Positions 9,360 through 18,628 are shown, counted from the first letter of the stretch. The stretch: 64,000 bases of DNA from CALLCD01 sp039817885 (GCA_039817885.1 JBCBUY010000003.1:1-64000); one strand, 5' to 3'. Made by a program: numbers and translations. Notes: a model not told the origin generated them from the letters alone.

Positions 9360-9803
9360 ATGTCGGAAAGTAAACTTCCTAGCGGTATTGATCGCCATGT
9401 TGGACAGCGCGTGAGATGGCGGCGACGGGAATTACATCTGACCCAGGAAAAACTTGGCGAGCTGCTTAACCTGACATTCCAACAGGTTCAGAAGTACGAA
9501 AAGGGTGTGAATCGGATTTCGGCCGGGCGGCTGTTCGAGCTGGCTGCGGTGCTCGGTGTGCCAGTGACCTATTTCTATGATGGGGCGTCCCAATTTCTCC
9601 CGGGAAGAGCTGAAGGGGTGGCCGAGACAAAACCGAAAGAATCAGAGGTTCCGACGCTGAGCGCAGATGCCCTGGAACTTGTGGCCGCGTTTCAATCTAT
9701 CAACGATCCCGCCCTGCGGCGATCCTTGCTTGAAATGGTCTGTTCGACAGCACGTGCTCTTGAAGACGAAACATCGGACGAAAGTCAGGACCAGCCCGCT
9801 TAG
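9360..9803 (+). CDS. XRE-family helix-turn-helix regulator
   Basis: A 147-residue DNA-binding protein. Residues about 10-70 form an HTH_3 domain (VGQRVRWRRRELHLTQEKLGELL, then FQQVQKYEKGVNRISAGRLFELA), followed by a VPVTYFYDG segment and a variable acidic tail. In several alphaproteobacteria the same regulator sits between lnt and metK; here trmB follows directly and metK is absent from this position. It starts 34 bases after lnt. Targets are unknown. Confidence 0.88.
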   Translation: MSESKLPSGIDRHVGQRVRWRRRELHLTQEKLGELLNLTFQQVQKYEKGVNRISAGRLFELAAVLGVPVTYFYDGASQFLPGRAEGVAETKPKESEVPTLSADALELVAAFQSINDPALRRSLLEMVCSTARALEDETSDESQDQPA

Positions 9804-9844
9804 CCCGTGCACATTTGGGCGCTTTGACACACGATCCATCCTCT

Positions 9845-10534
9845 ATGGCGAAACATCCACCCATACGGACATTTGGCCGAATCGGAGGCCGAGCGCTGTC
9901 CGGCCGTCAACAGCGGCTGATCGATCAGCGCTTGCCGGAGCTGTCAGTTCCCCTAGGGGACGACAGATCAATCGATCCGAAGACCTTGTTTGACACCGAG
10001 GTCAAACAGGTTTGGCTTGAGATCGGGTTTGGCGGCGGCGAGCATCTTACGGGCCAGGCTGAACGCCACCCTGACATTGGGCTCCTCGGCTGCGAACCCT
10101 TCATTGAAGGAATGGCGAAGTGCATTGGTCAAATCGAGGATGCAGGACTACAGAATGTCCGCTTGCTTATGGATGATGCAAGACACCTCATCAGGACGCT
10201 CGCAGCATCAAGTATCGACAGAATTTTCATCCTGTTTCCGGATCCTTGGCCGAAGAAGCGCCAACAAAAGCGTCGCTTGATCCAGTCTGACGTTCTGGAT
10301 GAGCTTGCAATGATCGCAAAACCAGGATGTCGGATCCGGTTCGCGACAGATGTCATCTCATATGCCGACGAAGCGCTTGATCGGCTTGTCCATCATGGTG
10401 CGTTCACGTGGTTGGCGGAACACCCTGATGATTGGCGGCAGTCTCCGGCCGATCATATTCAGACCCGATACCAAACGAAACAATTGGGCGATTGCGCACC
10501 GGTTTGGTACGAATTTGAACGGAATTCAGAGTAA
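9845..10534 (+). CDS. trmB: tRNA (guanosine(46)-N7)-methyltransferase TrmB
   Basis: A SAM-dependent methyltransferase that forms m7G46 in the variable loop of tRNAs, about 229 residues. The SAM-binding loop LEIGFGGGEH, the GCEPF segment and the family hallmark LFPDPWPKKRQQKRR followed by TDV are present. The start chosen is the ATG at 9845, giving the usual RTFGRIGGR opening; an upstream in-frame TTG at 9815 would add ten unconserved residues. It is co-directional with the flanking genes. Confidence 0.93.
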   Translation: MAKHPPIRTFGRIGGRALSGRQQRLIDQRLPELSVPLGDDRSIDPKTLFDTEVKQVWLEIGFGGGEHLTGQAERHPDIGLLGCEPFIEGMAKCIGQIEDAGLQNVRLLMDDARHLIRTLAASSIDRIFILFPDPWPKKRQQKRRLIQSDVLDELAMIAKPGCRIRFATDVISYADEALDRLVHHGAFTWLAEHPDDWRQSPADHIQTRYQTKQLGDCAPVWYEFERNSE

Positions 10535-10602
10535 AAGTCAGGCAGCAGGTGACAAGTCGAGTGCCCGAGGCTATATAGAGAACAAGTCGAAGATATTTAT
10601 CG

Positions 10603-10634
10603 GCGGCGGTTCCGGGAACGGGGCCGCCGCTTTT
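10603..10634 (+). terminator. GC-rich hairpin in the rimP leader (terminator or attenuator)
   Basis: GCGGCGG (10603-10609) pairs with CCGCCGC (10624-10630), and TTTTC follows. It lies between trmB and the start of rimP at 10659. The stem plus short T-run fits an intrinsic terminator of the upstream operon or an attenuator ahead of the rimP-nusA-infB operon. Confidence 0.5.
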
Positions 10635-10658
10635 CATTCAAGGGCATACCAAAATCGC

Positions 10659-11228
10659 ATGATTGCCATGTCTGAACAGGAGAAACGCGTTCTCGACCTG
10701 ATCCAATCTCAGGCGAGCGGTCTTGGCATGGAGATTGTCCGCGTGCGCCTGACCGGCGGCAAACGGCCTGCCTTGCAGATCATGACCGAGAAAGCAGGCG
10801 GTGCTCCCACGGATGTAGAGGATTGCGCAGCTCTTTCGCGGGCTATGGCAACGGTTCTGGATGCCGCCGATCCAATCCCGGACGCCTATACGCTCGAAGT
10901 ATCAACGCCCGGCATTGACCGGCCATTGACCAGACCGGGAGATTTTGCCCGCTGGATTGGTCATGCAGCGAAAGTTGAGCTGGTCCGCCCGTTGGACGGA
11001 CAGCGCCGTTTCAGAGGTATCATTACCGATGAAACCGATGGTAATATCAGGCTTCAACTGGATGATGACTCTGAATTGGAGGCACGGCTTGAAGACTTCT
11101 CGAAGGCCTCGTTAATCCTCACGGATGATTTGATCGAAGCCGCCGCAGCACAAGCCGGAATGACCGACACGGATAGTAATGATCAGCAAGGGGACGCTCA
11201 CACCCCCGCTTCAGGAGAACAGACATGA
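10659..11228 (+). CDS. rimP: Ribosome maturation factor RimP
   Basis: A 30S-subunit assembly factor of about 190 residues. The N-terminal domain includes GLGMEIVRVRLTGG and LQIMTEK, and the conserved YTLEVSTPGIDRPLTRPGDFARW segment marks the domain junction; an Sm-like C-terminal domain and an acidic variable tail follow. The frame is open further upstream but that part is not RimP-like; the ATG at 10659 (or 10668) gives the expected N-terminus. It overlaps nusA by 4 bases, the canonical rimP-nusA coupling. Confidence 0.94.
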   Translation: MIAMSEQEKRVLDLIQSQASGLGMEIVRVRLTGGKRPALQIMTEKAGGAPTDVEDCAALSRAMATVLDAADPIPDAYTLEVSTPGIDRPLTRPGDFARWIGHAAKVELVRPLDGQRRFRGIITDETDGNIRLQLDDDSELEARLEDFSKASLILTDDLIEAAAAQAGMTDTDSNDQQGDAHTPASGEQT

Positions 11229-12943
11229 GCAATATTGGCGTTTCCGCGAACCGGCAGGAAATTCTGCAAATTGCCCGGGCCGTCGCCGAGGAAAAAGGTA
11301 TCGACAGAGGTATCGTGATCGAAGCCATGCAGGAAGCGATCGAAAAGGCCGCGAAGTCCCGCTACGGACAAGAACATGACATCCGTGCCGTGATCGACAT
11401 TGATAGCGGTGAGCAAACCCTCTGGCGCGTGCAAACCGTAACGCCCGATGAGGAAATCGAAGACGCCGTTCAGCAAATCCCGCTGTCGGAGGCGGTCAAA
11501 ATCGATGCTGACCTGGAAGTTGGCGACGAAATCAAAGAAGAGCTTCCGCCCTTTGATTTTGGCCGCGTGGCCGCCCAGTCAGCCAAACAGGTTATTCTGC
11601 AGAAGGTTCGAGATGCCGAGCGGGAACGTCAGTACAATGAGTACCATAATCGCGAAGGCGAAATCCTCAACGGGATCGTTAAGCGCGTGGAGTATGGGCA
11701 CGTCATCGTCGATCTTGGTCGCGCTGAAGGCATCATTCGCCGCAATGATGGCATCCCGCGCGAGAATTTCCAAAATGGCGACCGCGTTCGAGCATACCTT
11801 TATAAGGTGTCTCGGGAAGTCAAAGGACCACAGATTTTTCTCTCACGTGCCCATCCGGACTTCATGAAGTCGCTCTTTGCGCAAGAAGTGCCGGAAGTCT
11901 ATGACGATGTTATCCAGATCAAAGCGTGCTCGCGCGACCCTGGGAGCCGGGCGAAGATCGGTGTGATTTCTAACGATTCCTCGATCGACCCCGTCGGGGC
12001 CTGTGTCGGTATGCGGGGTGCCCGCGTTCAGGCCGTGGTTGGCGAGCTCGCTGGTGAGAAAATCGACATTATTCCGTGGTCGGTTGATGATGCGACCTTT
12101 ATCGTGAACGCTCTGCAGCCTGCTGAGGTCTCCAAAGTGGTCCTCGATGAAGACGAGCAGCGCGTGGAAGTGGTTGTCGCCGATGATCAGTTCCCGCTTG
12201 CGATTGGTCGGCGCGGCCAGAATGTTCGCCTCGCTTCTCAGCTCACAGGCTGGCAAATTGACCTGATTACGGAAACTCAGGATTCCGAACGGTATCAGCG
12301 CGAATTTGCCGAGCGAACGGCTCTCTTCATGAAAGCGCTTGATGCCGAAGAGACTTTGGCACAATTGCTGGCATCGGAAGGCTTCGAGACTGTCGAGGAA
12401 ATTGCCTATGTTGCGCCCGAGGACTTTATGCAGATCGAAGGGTTTGACGAGGACATCGCTGCGGAGATCCAGGCGCGGGGTCGCGATTATCTAGAGAAGC
12501 TGGCCATCGAGCAGGATGCACGCCGCCGAGAGCTTGGCGTTGAAGACGCTGTGATGGAGCTGGATGGCGTGACGCCCGGCTTTGCGGTCCGCCTTGGCGA
12601 GAATGATGTAAAGACCGTTGACGATGTTGCCGGCCTTGTGCCCGACGACATTACTGGCTGGCGGGAACCCGGCCCCGATGGAAAGCCCGTTTTCCAACAG
12701 GGTATCCTTCCAAAAGGCGAAATGCGGAAGGACGACGCGCAGATGTTTATCATGAAGGCACGCGTTATTGCCGGCTGGATTGAACAAGACGCTGTCGATG
12801 CGCTTCAGCAGGAAATGGCCGCTGAGCAAGTCGCTGAGGAAATGGATCTCACTGAAGAGGAACGCGCCCTACTCGCTTTGGGTGCACTCGGAAGTGAGGA
12901 TGATTCGGAGGGCGGATCGGATGCCGCACCTCAAGCAGAATGA
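11225..12943 (+). CDS. nusA: Transcription termination/antitermination factor NusA
   Basis: A 572-residue RNA polymerase-binding elongation factor. In order: the N-terminal RNAP-binding domain (1 to about 130), an S1 domain starting GEILNGIVKRVEYGHVIVDL, tandem KH domains (GACVGMRGARVQAV; FPLAIGRRGQNVRLASQLTGW), then C-terminal acidic helix-hairpin-helix repeats and an acidic tail. Length and domain order fit alphaproteobacterial NusA. It is coupled to rimP upstream and overlaps the YlxR gene by 23 bases downstream. Confidence 0.96.
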   Translation: MSNIGVSANRQEILQIARAVAEEKGIDRGIVIEAMQEAIEKAAKSRYGQEHDIRAVIDIDSGEQTLWRVQTVTPDEEIEDAVQQIPLSEAVKIDADLEVGDEIKEELPPFDFGRVAAQSAKQVILQKVRDAERERQYNEYHNREGEILNGIVKRVEYGHVIVDLGRAEGIIRRNDGIPRENFQNGDRVRAYLYKVSREVKGPQIFLSRAHPDFMKSLFAQEVPEVYDDVIQIKACSRDPGSRAKIGVISNDSSIDPVGACVGMRGARVQAVVGELAGEKIDIIPWSVDDATFIVNALQPAEVSKVVLDEDEQRVEVVVADDQFPLAIGRRGQNVRLASQLTGWQIDLITETQDSERYQREFAERTALFMKALDAEETLAQLLASEGFETVEEIAYVAPEDFMQIEGFDEDIAAEIQARGRDYLEKLAIEQDARRRELGVEDAVMELDGVTPGFAVRLGENDVKTVDDVAGLVPDDITGWREPGPDGKPVFQQGILPKGEMRKDDAQMFIMKARVIAGWIEQDAVDALQQEMAAEQVAEEMDLTEEERALLALGALGSEDDSEGGSDAAPQAE

Positions 12944-13580
12944 CGACCCCGCGGACATAACCGAGTCCGGCGTGCCCGTTCGCCAATGTGCGGTCATGCG
13001 GGAACGTCGGCCTCAAGCCGAAATGGTGCGCTTTGTGCGCGCCCCTGACGGTTCCGTTGCGCCTGATGTGGCGGCGAAGCTGCCTGGTCGTGGCGTGTGG
13101 GTAACCGCCTCGCAAGAGGCTATCTCGGAGGCCGTCAAAAAGCAGGTTTTTGCCCGTGGGTTCAGGGCTGACATCAAGGCGGCACCGGAGCTTGGTGATC
13201 TCGTAGAGACGCTGTTGATAAAGAGATTGCAGTCCATATTGGGGTTTGCGAAGAAGGCGGGCGCGATTGTTCTCGGCTTCGATCAGGTCAAATCTGCCCT
13301 TCAAAAACGACGGCCCGGCGTGATGATTTGTGCATCCGATAGTGCTGAAGACGGACGAAACAAGCTGTATTTCCTGGCGAAAAGCCTATATGGGGACACG
13401 GAATTGTCCGGTGCACTGACATCGGATGAATTAGGCATGGCCTTTGGTCGATCCCATGTGGTACATGCGCTCCTGGAAACGGGCGCGTTTTCCAGGAATT
13501 GGCAGGCTGATTATATTCGATTAACCGGGTTCAGGTCAGCGCCCGAAAACGAATGGTATTCCGGGACGCGGCAAACTTAG
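12921..13580 (+). CDS. YlxR-domain RNA-binding protein with L7Ae-like C-terminus
   Basis: About 219 residues. The N-terminal part (about 20-100) is a DUF448/YlxR domain, with VRQCAVMRERRPQAEMVRFVR and LPGRGVWVTAS. The C-terminal part (about 100-190) resembles ribosomal L7Ae/YlxQ proteins (SILGFAKKAGAIVLGFDQVKSAL). This two-domain arrangement between nusA and infB is usual in alphaproteobacteria. The ATG at 12921 has GGAGGG ahead of it and lies inside the end of nusA. It probably acts on RNA in translation or as a nucleoid-linked factor; the exact role is not established. Confidence 0.88.
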   Translation: MPHLKQNDDPADITESGVPVRQCAVMRERRPQAEMVRFVRAPDGSVAPDVAAKLPGRGVWVTASQEAISEAVKKQVFARGFRADIKAAPELGDLVETLLIKRLQSILGFAKKAGAIVLGFDQVKSALQKRRPGVMICASDSAEDGRNKLYFLAKSLYGDTELSGALTSDELGMAFGRSHVVHALLETGAFSRNWQADYIRLTGFRSAPENEWYSGTRQT

Positions 13581-13631
13581 CAGCGGTCGGCAGAGGTGCA
13601 GACCGCGGAAATATTTGGTATTTGATAGTCA

Positions 13632-16181
13632 ATGAGTGACACGACAGATAAAGGCAATACTTCAGGCGGTCGCAAACCGCTGACTGTCTCGCGTGGAAAT
13701 TCCACCGGAACGGTGCGCCAAAGCTTCAGCCATGGCCGCACCAAGCAGGTTGTTGTCGAAAAAAAGAAGCGCCGCATGGTTGGGGGACCCGGTAAGTCCG
13801 GGGCTGGCTCCAAATCAGGGAAGGCGGACGCACCGGCGCTGTCCAAAAGCGCAGAACTCGCCAAAAAGCTCGGTATCACGGAAACCGAACTTAGGGCGCG
13901 TCAAGCCGCCCTAAAGGCTCGCAACGAGCAGGAAGCCAAGCGTGCGGCCAAGACGAAAGAAGAAGAAGAAGCGAGAAATCGCCTGAAGGAAGAGCAAGAG
14001 CGTAAAGTTCAGGCTCAGAAGGAACGCGAAGAAGCCGAAGCCCGGCGTAAGGCAGAAGAAGAAGCCAGAAAAGCAGAAGCCGAAGCGGCAAAGGCGGCCC
14101 CTCGTGCGCGCAGCAATGATCGCAAGCAGGCTGCCGGTACACCACGTAATGACCCTCCCCCTCCGCCGTCCTCGCTCGAAGCGCTAGGTGGGCGCGTCAA
14201 GAAGGATCGCGAGCAGCGCGATAATTTCAACAAAGGATCCGGCGGATCAAAGCCACGTGGCGAGCCGAAACGCCGCAAGGGCAAACTGACAATTGCAGCG
14301 GCCCTGGGTGACGACAGCGAACGGCAACGCTCATTAGCATCGGTGCGTCGTGCGCGTGAGCGTGAACGGGAGCGCCGCGTGAGTGGTGATGCCTCGGATA
14401 CGGAAAAGGTCTCGCGAGAGATCCAGCTTCCAGAAACCATCACGCTCCAGGAACTCGCTGGGCGCATGAAAGAGCGCGTCGCAGACGTCGTGAAATTCAT
14501 GATGCAACAAGGTGAGATGATGCGGGCGAACGACATCATCGACGCAGACACTGCTGAGCTTATCGCCGAGGAGTTTGGCCACTCAGTTAAACGTGTCGCC
14601 GAGTCTGATGTGGAAATCGGACTGGAAGGCGAAGAGGATGATCCCAAGGATCTGAAAGCGCGCGCACCGATTGTGACCATTATGGGTCATGTCGATCACG
14701 GCAAGACATCATTGCTGGATGCGCTTCGCAAAACTGATGTTGTGGCCGGCGAAGCTGGCGGGATCACTCAGCATATCGGTGCCTATCAGGTGCAACTTGA
14801 ATCCGGAGACCGGATATCTTTCCTGGACACCCCTGGCCACGCAGCCTTCTCGGCCATGCGAGCGCGGGGCGCAAATGTCACTGACATCGTTATCCTCGTG
14901 GTCGCCGCAGACGATGGCGTGATGCCCCAGACCCAAGAGGCCATCGCCCATGCGAAAGCCGCCGAGGTTCCGGTGATCGTGGCGGTGAACAAGATCGATA
15001 AGCCGGATGCGAACCCTCAGAATGTTTTGACCCAATTGCTGCAATATGATGTGCAAGTCGAAGATATGGGCGGTGAAGTTCAATCCGTGAACGTATCGGC
15101 GATCTCAGGTGAAGGGCTCGATAAACTTACAGAGGCAATTACTCTGCAGGCTGAGCTTCTTGAACTCACAGCGAACCCGAAACGCGCCGCCGACGGCGTG
15201 GTTGTCGAAAGCCAGCTTGATAAAGGTCGCGGCCCCGTCGCAACCGTCTTGGTCAAACGCGGCACGCTTCAGCGCGGCGATATTGTTGTGGCCGGTGCGC
15301 AGTGGGGCAAAGTTCGGGCCCTCGTTAACGAGCGCAACCAGCAGATGAAAGAAGCGGGCCCCTCCCTTCCAGCCGAGGTGCTCGGCCTGGATGGCGCTCC
15401 AGACCCTGGAGAAGCATTTGTTGTTGTCGACACCGAAGCAAGGGCTCGCGAGATCACGGAGTATCGCCAGAGACAAAAACGTCAGGCACAAGGCCGCGCA
15501 GGTGCCGCAGCCCGCGCATCTCTCGAAACGCTCCTGACACGCCTTAAAGACGGCTCGGTCGAAGCCTCCGAACTTCCTGTTGTCGTCAAAGGCGATGTGC
15601 AGGGTTCAGTCGAAGCCATTTCACAGAGCCTCGAAAAGCTATCGACGGAAGAGGTTCGCGCCCACGTCATTCATGGCGCGGTCGGCGGTATCTCTGAAAG
15701 CGACGTGCTCCTCGCTCAGTCTTCGCAAGCTCCGATCTTTGCTTTCAATGTCCGCGCAAACAAACAAGCCCGGGACCTTGCAGAAAAAGAAGGCGTGGAG
15801 ATTCGCTACTATTCGGTCATTTATGACCTGATAGACGATGTGAAGGACACGCTGTCCGGCATGCTCGCACCGGAGAAACGCGAAACATTCCTCGGCTATG
15901 CGGAGATACTCGAAGTGTTCAACATTTCGAAAATCGGCAAGGTTGCCGGTTGCCGGATTACCGAAGGTACGGTGAAGCGTGGATGTGGTGTCCGTCTGCT
16001 GCGCGACGACACGGTGATACACGAAGGTTTCCTGAAGACGCTGAAACGCTTCAAGGATGAGGTGCCAGAGGTCTCAAACGGACAGGAATGCGGCATGGCC
16101 TTTGAAAAATATGAGGATATCCGTGTTGGGGACCGAATTGAGTGTTTCCAAGTCGAAGAAATTGAGCGCCGCCTCGAATAG
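13632..16181 (+). CDS. infB: Translation initiation factor IF-2
   Basis: The GTPase that places initiator tRNA on the 30S subunit. The 849 residues start with an IF2-associated motif, then a long charged Ala/Glu/Lys-Arg segment (about 60-260) likely to be coiled-coil or disordered, an IF2_N domain (IQLPETITLQELAGRM), the G domain with GHVDHGKTS near 353, DTPGHAAF and NKIDKPDA, and the C-terminal domains II-IV. The length is normal for the class. It follows the YlxR gene by 51 bases. Confidence 0.97.
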   Translation: MSDTTDKGNTSGGRKPLTVSRGNSTGTVRQSFSHGRTKQVVVEKKKRRMVGGPGKSGAGSKSGKADAPALSKSAELAKKLGITETELRARQAALKARNEQEAKRAAKTKEEEEARNRLKEEQERKVQAQKEREEAEARRKAEEEARKAEAEAAKAAPRARSNDRKQAAGTPRNDPPPPPSSLEALGGRVKKDREQRDNFNKGSGGSKPRGEPKRRKGKLTIAAALGDDSERQRSLASVRRARERERERRVSGDASDTEKVSREIQLPETITLQELAGRMKERVADVVKFMMQQGEMMRANDIIDADTAELIAEEFGHSVKRVAESDVEIGLEGEEDDPKDLKARAPIVTIMGHVDHGKTSLLDALRKTDVVAGEAGGITQHIGAYQVQLESGDRISFLDTPGHAAFSAMRARGANVTDIVILVVAADDGVMPQTQEAIAHAKAAEVPVIVAVNKIDKPDANPQNVLTQLLQYDVQVEDMGGEVQSVNVSAISGEGLDKLTEAITLQAELLELTANPKRAADGVVVESQLDKGRGPVATVLVKRGTLQRGDIVVAGAQWGKVRALVNERNQQMKEAGPSLPAEVLGLDGAPDPGEAFVVVDTEARAREITEYRQRQKRQAQGRAGAAARASLETLLTRLKDGSVEASELPVVVKGDVQGSVEAISQSLEKLSTEEVRAHVIHGAVGGISESDVLLAQSSQAPIFAFNVRANKQARDLAEKEGVEIRYYSVIYDLIDDVKDTLSGMLAPEKRETFLGYAEILEVFNISKIGKVAGCRITEGTVKRGCGVRLLRDDTVIHEGFLKTLKRFKDEVPEVSNGQECGMAFEKYEDIRVGDRIECFQVEEIERRLE

Positions 16182-16260
16182 GCGGTATCGGTACTAAGCC
16201 GACACCTTGAAAGGTTTAGAGAACGGAATATTCACTCCTGTTCGCTAGTTCTCAGCGGAC

Positions 16261-16818
16261 ATGGGCAGTGAAGTTATAAACTTGGCAAGGGATGGTGCGC
16301 GGCTGGATGTCTCCGGCAGTCTGACGCGTAAAGATCTGCAGCGTCTGACCAATATCTCTCGCTCTGGAACGGTTGGGCCAACAACAGTCTACTATGCGGG
16401 TGTAACAGCCCCCATCATTTCGGCCGGTGTCTCTATAACAACCCGGTCGGCACTTTCCGAACTCGGCTACGATAGTTACTGGGTGTTTCTGTTGTCAGCC
16501 ATCGTCGCCGCATTTGCGGGCATAAGTTGGTATCTGATCTTTATGCGGTGGTCTTATCGTCAGACCCATGGGCGCGGCAGCGAGGGCGACGCCATCACGC
16601 TCGCAGCGATTACAAAGGACGCCTTGATTATCGAACGCGGCCCCATTCGAACGGAAATCAAATGGACGGCCGTGAACACCATTCGCCGAGGTCGAAAGTT
16701 CATCGCGCTGATGATCGACGGCAGTGATACAGTCTTGATCCCCGACCATTGGTTTGGCAAGGACAGAGCCAAGCGCGATGCCTTCCACCAGGCAATTGAC
16801 GCGCACGTTCAACTCTGA
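16261..16818 (+). CDS. YcxB-like membrane protein
   Basis: A 185-residue protein not assigned to a characterised family. Two hydrophobic stretches (about 40-60 and 75-100) are followed by a cytoplasmic C-terminal domain that reads ITKDALIIERGPIRTEIKWTAVNTIRRGRKFIALMI and ends IPDHWFGKDRAKRDAFHQAI, the YcxB-like C-terminal pattern. It sits between infB and rbfA, which are normally adjacent, 12 bases before rbfA, and so is probably cotranscribed. Function unknown. Confidence 0.75.
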   Translation: MGSEVINLARDGARLDVSGSLTRKDLQRLTNISRSGTVGPTTVYYAGVTAPIISAGVSITTRSALSELGYDSYWVFLLSAIVAAFAGISWYLIFMRWSYRQTHGRGSEGDAITLAAITKDALIIERGPIRTEIKWTAVNTIRRGRKFIALMIDGSDTVLIPDHWFGKDRAKRDAFHQAIDAHVQL

Positions 16819-16830
16819 AAGCGCTGGATA

Positions 16831-17241
16831 ATGGCGAAGCGTCACCGCCAAGCAAAAAATCTTGAACCGAGCCAGCGGCAATTGCGGGCCGGCGAACTTG
16901 TCCGGCATGCGCTGGTCGACATTCTCGCGCGGGAAGAGTTTCGAGATCCTGCGCTGCAGAGCGTATCGGTCACCATTGGTGAGGTCAGATGTTCACCCGA
17001 TCTTCGTCATGCAAACGTGTTTTGCAGCCCACTTGGCGATCAAGATGCTGAGCATTCCAGAATTGTCGCGGAGGCCTTGAACAAGGCCGCGGCGTTTCTG
17101 CGGGGCCGCCTCGGAAGAGAAATAGAAATGAAGTTCACGCCTCAGCTACATTTTATTGCCGACGAGAGCTATGACGCGGCCATTGCGATGGACCGGTTAT
17201 TGGCAAGTGACCCGGTGCGTAAGGATATTGGGGACGACTAG
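16831..17241 (+). CDS. rbfA: 30S ribosome-binding factor RbfA
   Basis: A small KH-fold 16S rRNA maturation factor of 136 residues. The family opening (QRQLRAGELVRHALVDIL), the central VSVTIGEVRCSPDLRHANVF and the C-terminal MKFTPQLHFIADESYD match RbfA well. It acts on the 30S platform in cold adaptation and late assembly. The usual next genes truB and rpsO are absent; mnmA follows instead. Confidence 0.95.
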   Translation: MAKRHRQAKNLEPSQRQLRAGELVRHALVDILAREEFRDPALQSVSVTIGEVRCSPDLRHANVFCSPLGDQDAEHSRIVAEALNKAAAFLRGRLGREIEMKFTPQLHFIADESYDAAIAMDRLLASDPVRKDIGDD

Positions 17242-17344
17242 CCCCCTTCATTGCTGAGCTCCGACATATTGCTCGGTGAGCGATCTCATCCTAAATGATC
17301 CAGGAATGGCTGCACGGGACCTTGACCCCGTTGGAGACGAAACA

Positions 17345-18523
17345 ATGACTGACCCACGCCCCGCCTATGCAGGCGGGATCAATTCTCTTGGATTCAGCAA
17401 ACCGCCGTCTGAAACGCGCGTCGTGGCTGCCATGTCCGGCGGCGTCGATTCTTCTGTCGTTGCCGCATTACTGGCGGACGAGGGCTATGATGTCGTCGGG
17501 ATCACTTTGCAATTGTATGATCACGGCGCGGCGATCCAGAAAAAGGGGGCGTGCTGCGCCGGTCAGGACATTCACGATGCGCGCAACGTCGCCGATCAGA
17601 TCGGCATTCCGCATTACGTCCTGGACTATGAAAGCCGCTTTCGCGAGCAAGTCATGGAGGACTTCGCCGATACCTATTTGGCGGGCGCAACGCCCGTGCC
17701 GTGCATTCGCTGCAATCAGTCGGTGAAGTTTGCAGACCTGTTGGCGACGGCGAAGGATTTGGGCGCGGACTGCCTTGCAACCGGCCACTATATCCGGCGC
17801 AAAGCGGGACCGGATCGCGTTGAGCTGCATCGTGCCCACGATGCCAGCCGCGACCAGTCTTATTTTCTCTTTGCAACCACCCCTGAGCAGCTCGACTATC
17901 TCCGATTTCCACTCGGCGACATGCCGAAAACGGAGGTGCGCCGACTAGCAGATCATTATGATCTGCCCGTCGCGGCAAAACCGGATAGCCAGGATATCTG
18001 CTTCGTCCCCGATGGGTCCTATGCGAAGGTCGTTGAATCGATACGTCCGGGCACGGGTCGCGCCGGCGATATTGTTCATCTGGACGGCCGGGTCCTTGGT
18101 GAGCATCAAGGCGTGATCAATTACACCATCGGGCAAAGACGGGGCCTTGGAGTGGCAACTGGTGAGCCTTTGTTCGTGGTCAAGATCGATGCGCGTCAGC
18201 GCCGTGTCTATGTCGGCCCCAGAGACGCGCTGCTAACAGCAGGTCTTGCAATCGGGGACATCAATTGGCTCGGCGGAGGTGACTTTACAGATGCCGCTCG
18301 GGGGGAACGCCGGGTTCTCGCCCGTGTGCGATCGACACGCGAGCCCCTGCCGGCTTGCCTGGCCTTGGACGGCGAGGATGTCGTCATTCGATTTGATGGT
18401 GCCGAAGAAGGCGTGGCTCCTGGACAAGCCTGCGTGCTGTACGATGTGGAAGTGCCAAGCCGTGTCCTAGGCGGCGGATTTATCACGCGCACGATTAGCG
18501 CCTACTCCTCCGTTGCGGCGTAA
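17345..18523 (+). CDS. mnmA: tRNA-specific 2-thiouridylase MnmA
   Basis: An ATP-dependent enzyme that thiolates U34 of tRNA Lys/Glu/Gln. The PP-loop SGGVDSS is near residue 31-37, the catalytic cysteine region VPCIRCN and the second cysteine in DSQDICFVP are present, and a C-terminal beta-barrel follows. The ATG at 17345 is preferred because GGAG lies 8 bases upstream; an in-frame GTG at 17276 lacks a ribosome site and would add about 23 unconserved residues. It is the last gene of the translation block. Confidence 0.94.
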   Translation: MTDPRPAYAGGINSLGFSKPPSETRVVAAMSGGVDSSVVAALLADEGYDVVGITLQLYDHGAAIQKKGACCAGQDIHDARNVADQIGIPHYVLDYESRFREQVMEDFADTYLAGATPVPCIRCNQSVKFADLLATAKDLGADCLATGHYIRRKAGPDRVELHRAHDASRDQSYFLFATTPEQLDYLRFPLGDMPKTEVRRLADHYDLPVAAKPDSQDICFVPDGSYAKVVESIRPGTGRAGDIVHLDGRVLGEHQGVINYTIGQRRGLGVATGEPLFVVKIDARQRRVYVGPRDALLTAGLAIGDINWLGGGDFTDAARGERRVLARVRSTREPLPACLALDGEDVVIRFDGAEEGVAPGQACVLYDVEVPSRVLGGGFITRTISAYSSVAA

Positions 18524-18539
18524 TCTTTTTTGTTGGACG

Positions 18540-18628
18540 GCGACTGCCTGAGCGGTCGCGAAATCGTGCCGGTGCGGGATTCTGACCGATTTCACTCAAA
18601 ATCGGCCTCGAATGCACCAATCCGGCAC
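18540..18628. other. Structured intergenic element between mnmA and sciP, possible small RNA
   Basis: Two adjoining stem-loops are visible. The first is an 8-bp stem (18540-18547 with 18552-18559, one wobble) closed by CTGA. The second is a compound hairpin: GTGCCGG (18566-18572) with CCGGCAC (18622-18628), short internal pairings, and an inner stem CCGATTT (18586-18592) with AAATCGG (18599-18605). A T6 run lies just upstream rather than downstream, so it is not a standard terminator of mnmA. It does not fold as a tRNA. It may be an untranslated structured RNA or a palindromic repeat. Confidence 0.4.

Noticed and set aside
10603..10634. Riboswitch in the rimP leader
   Set aside because: Only a single GC-rich hairpin with a short T-run is visible; no known ligand-binding consensus was recognised.
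18566..18628. Possible tRNA in the mnmA-sciP gap
   Set aside because: The outer stem resembles an acceptor stem, but there is no proper D-arm or T-arm, the central loop is 6 bases on a 7-bp stem, and the total is only 63 bases.
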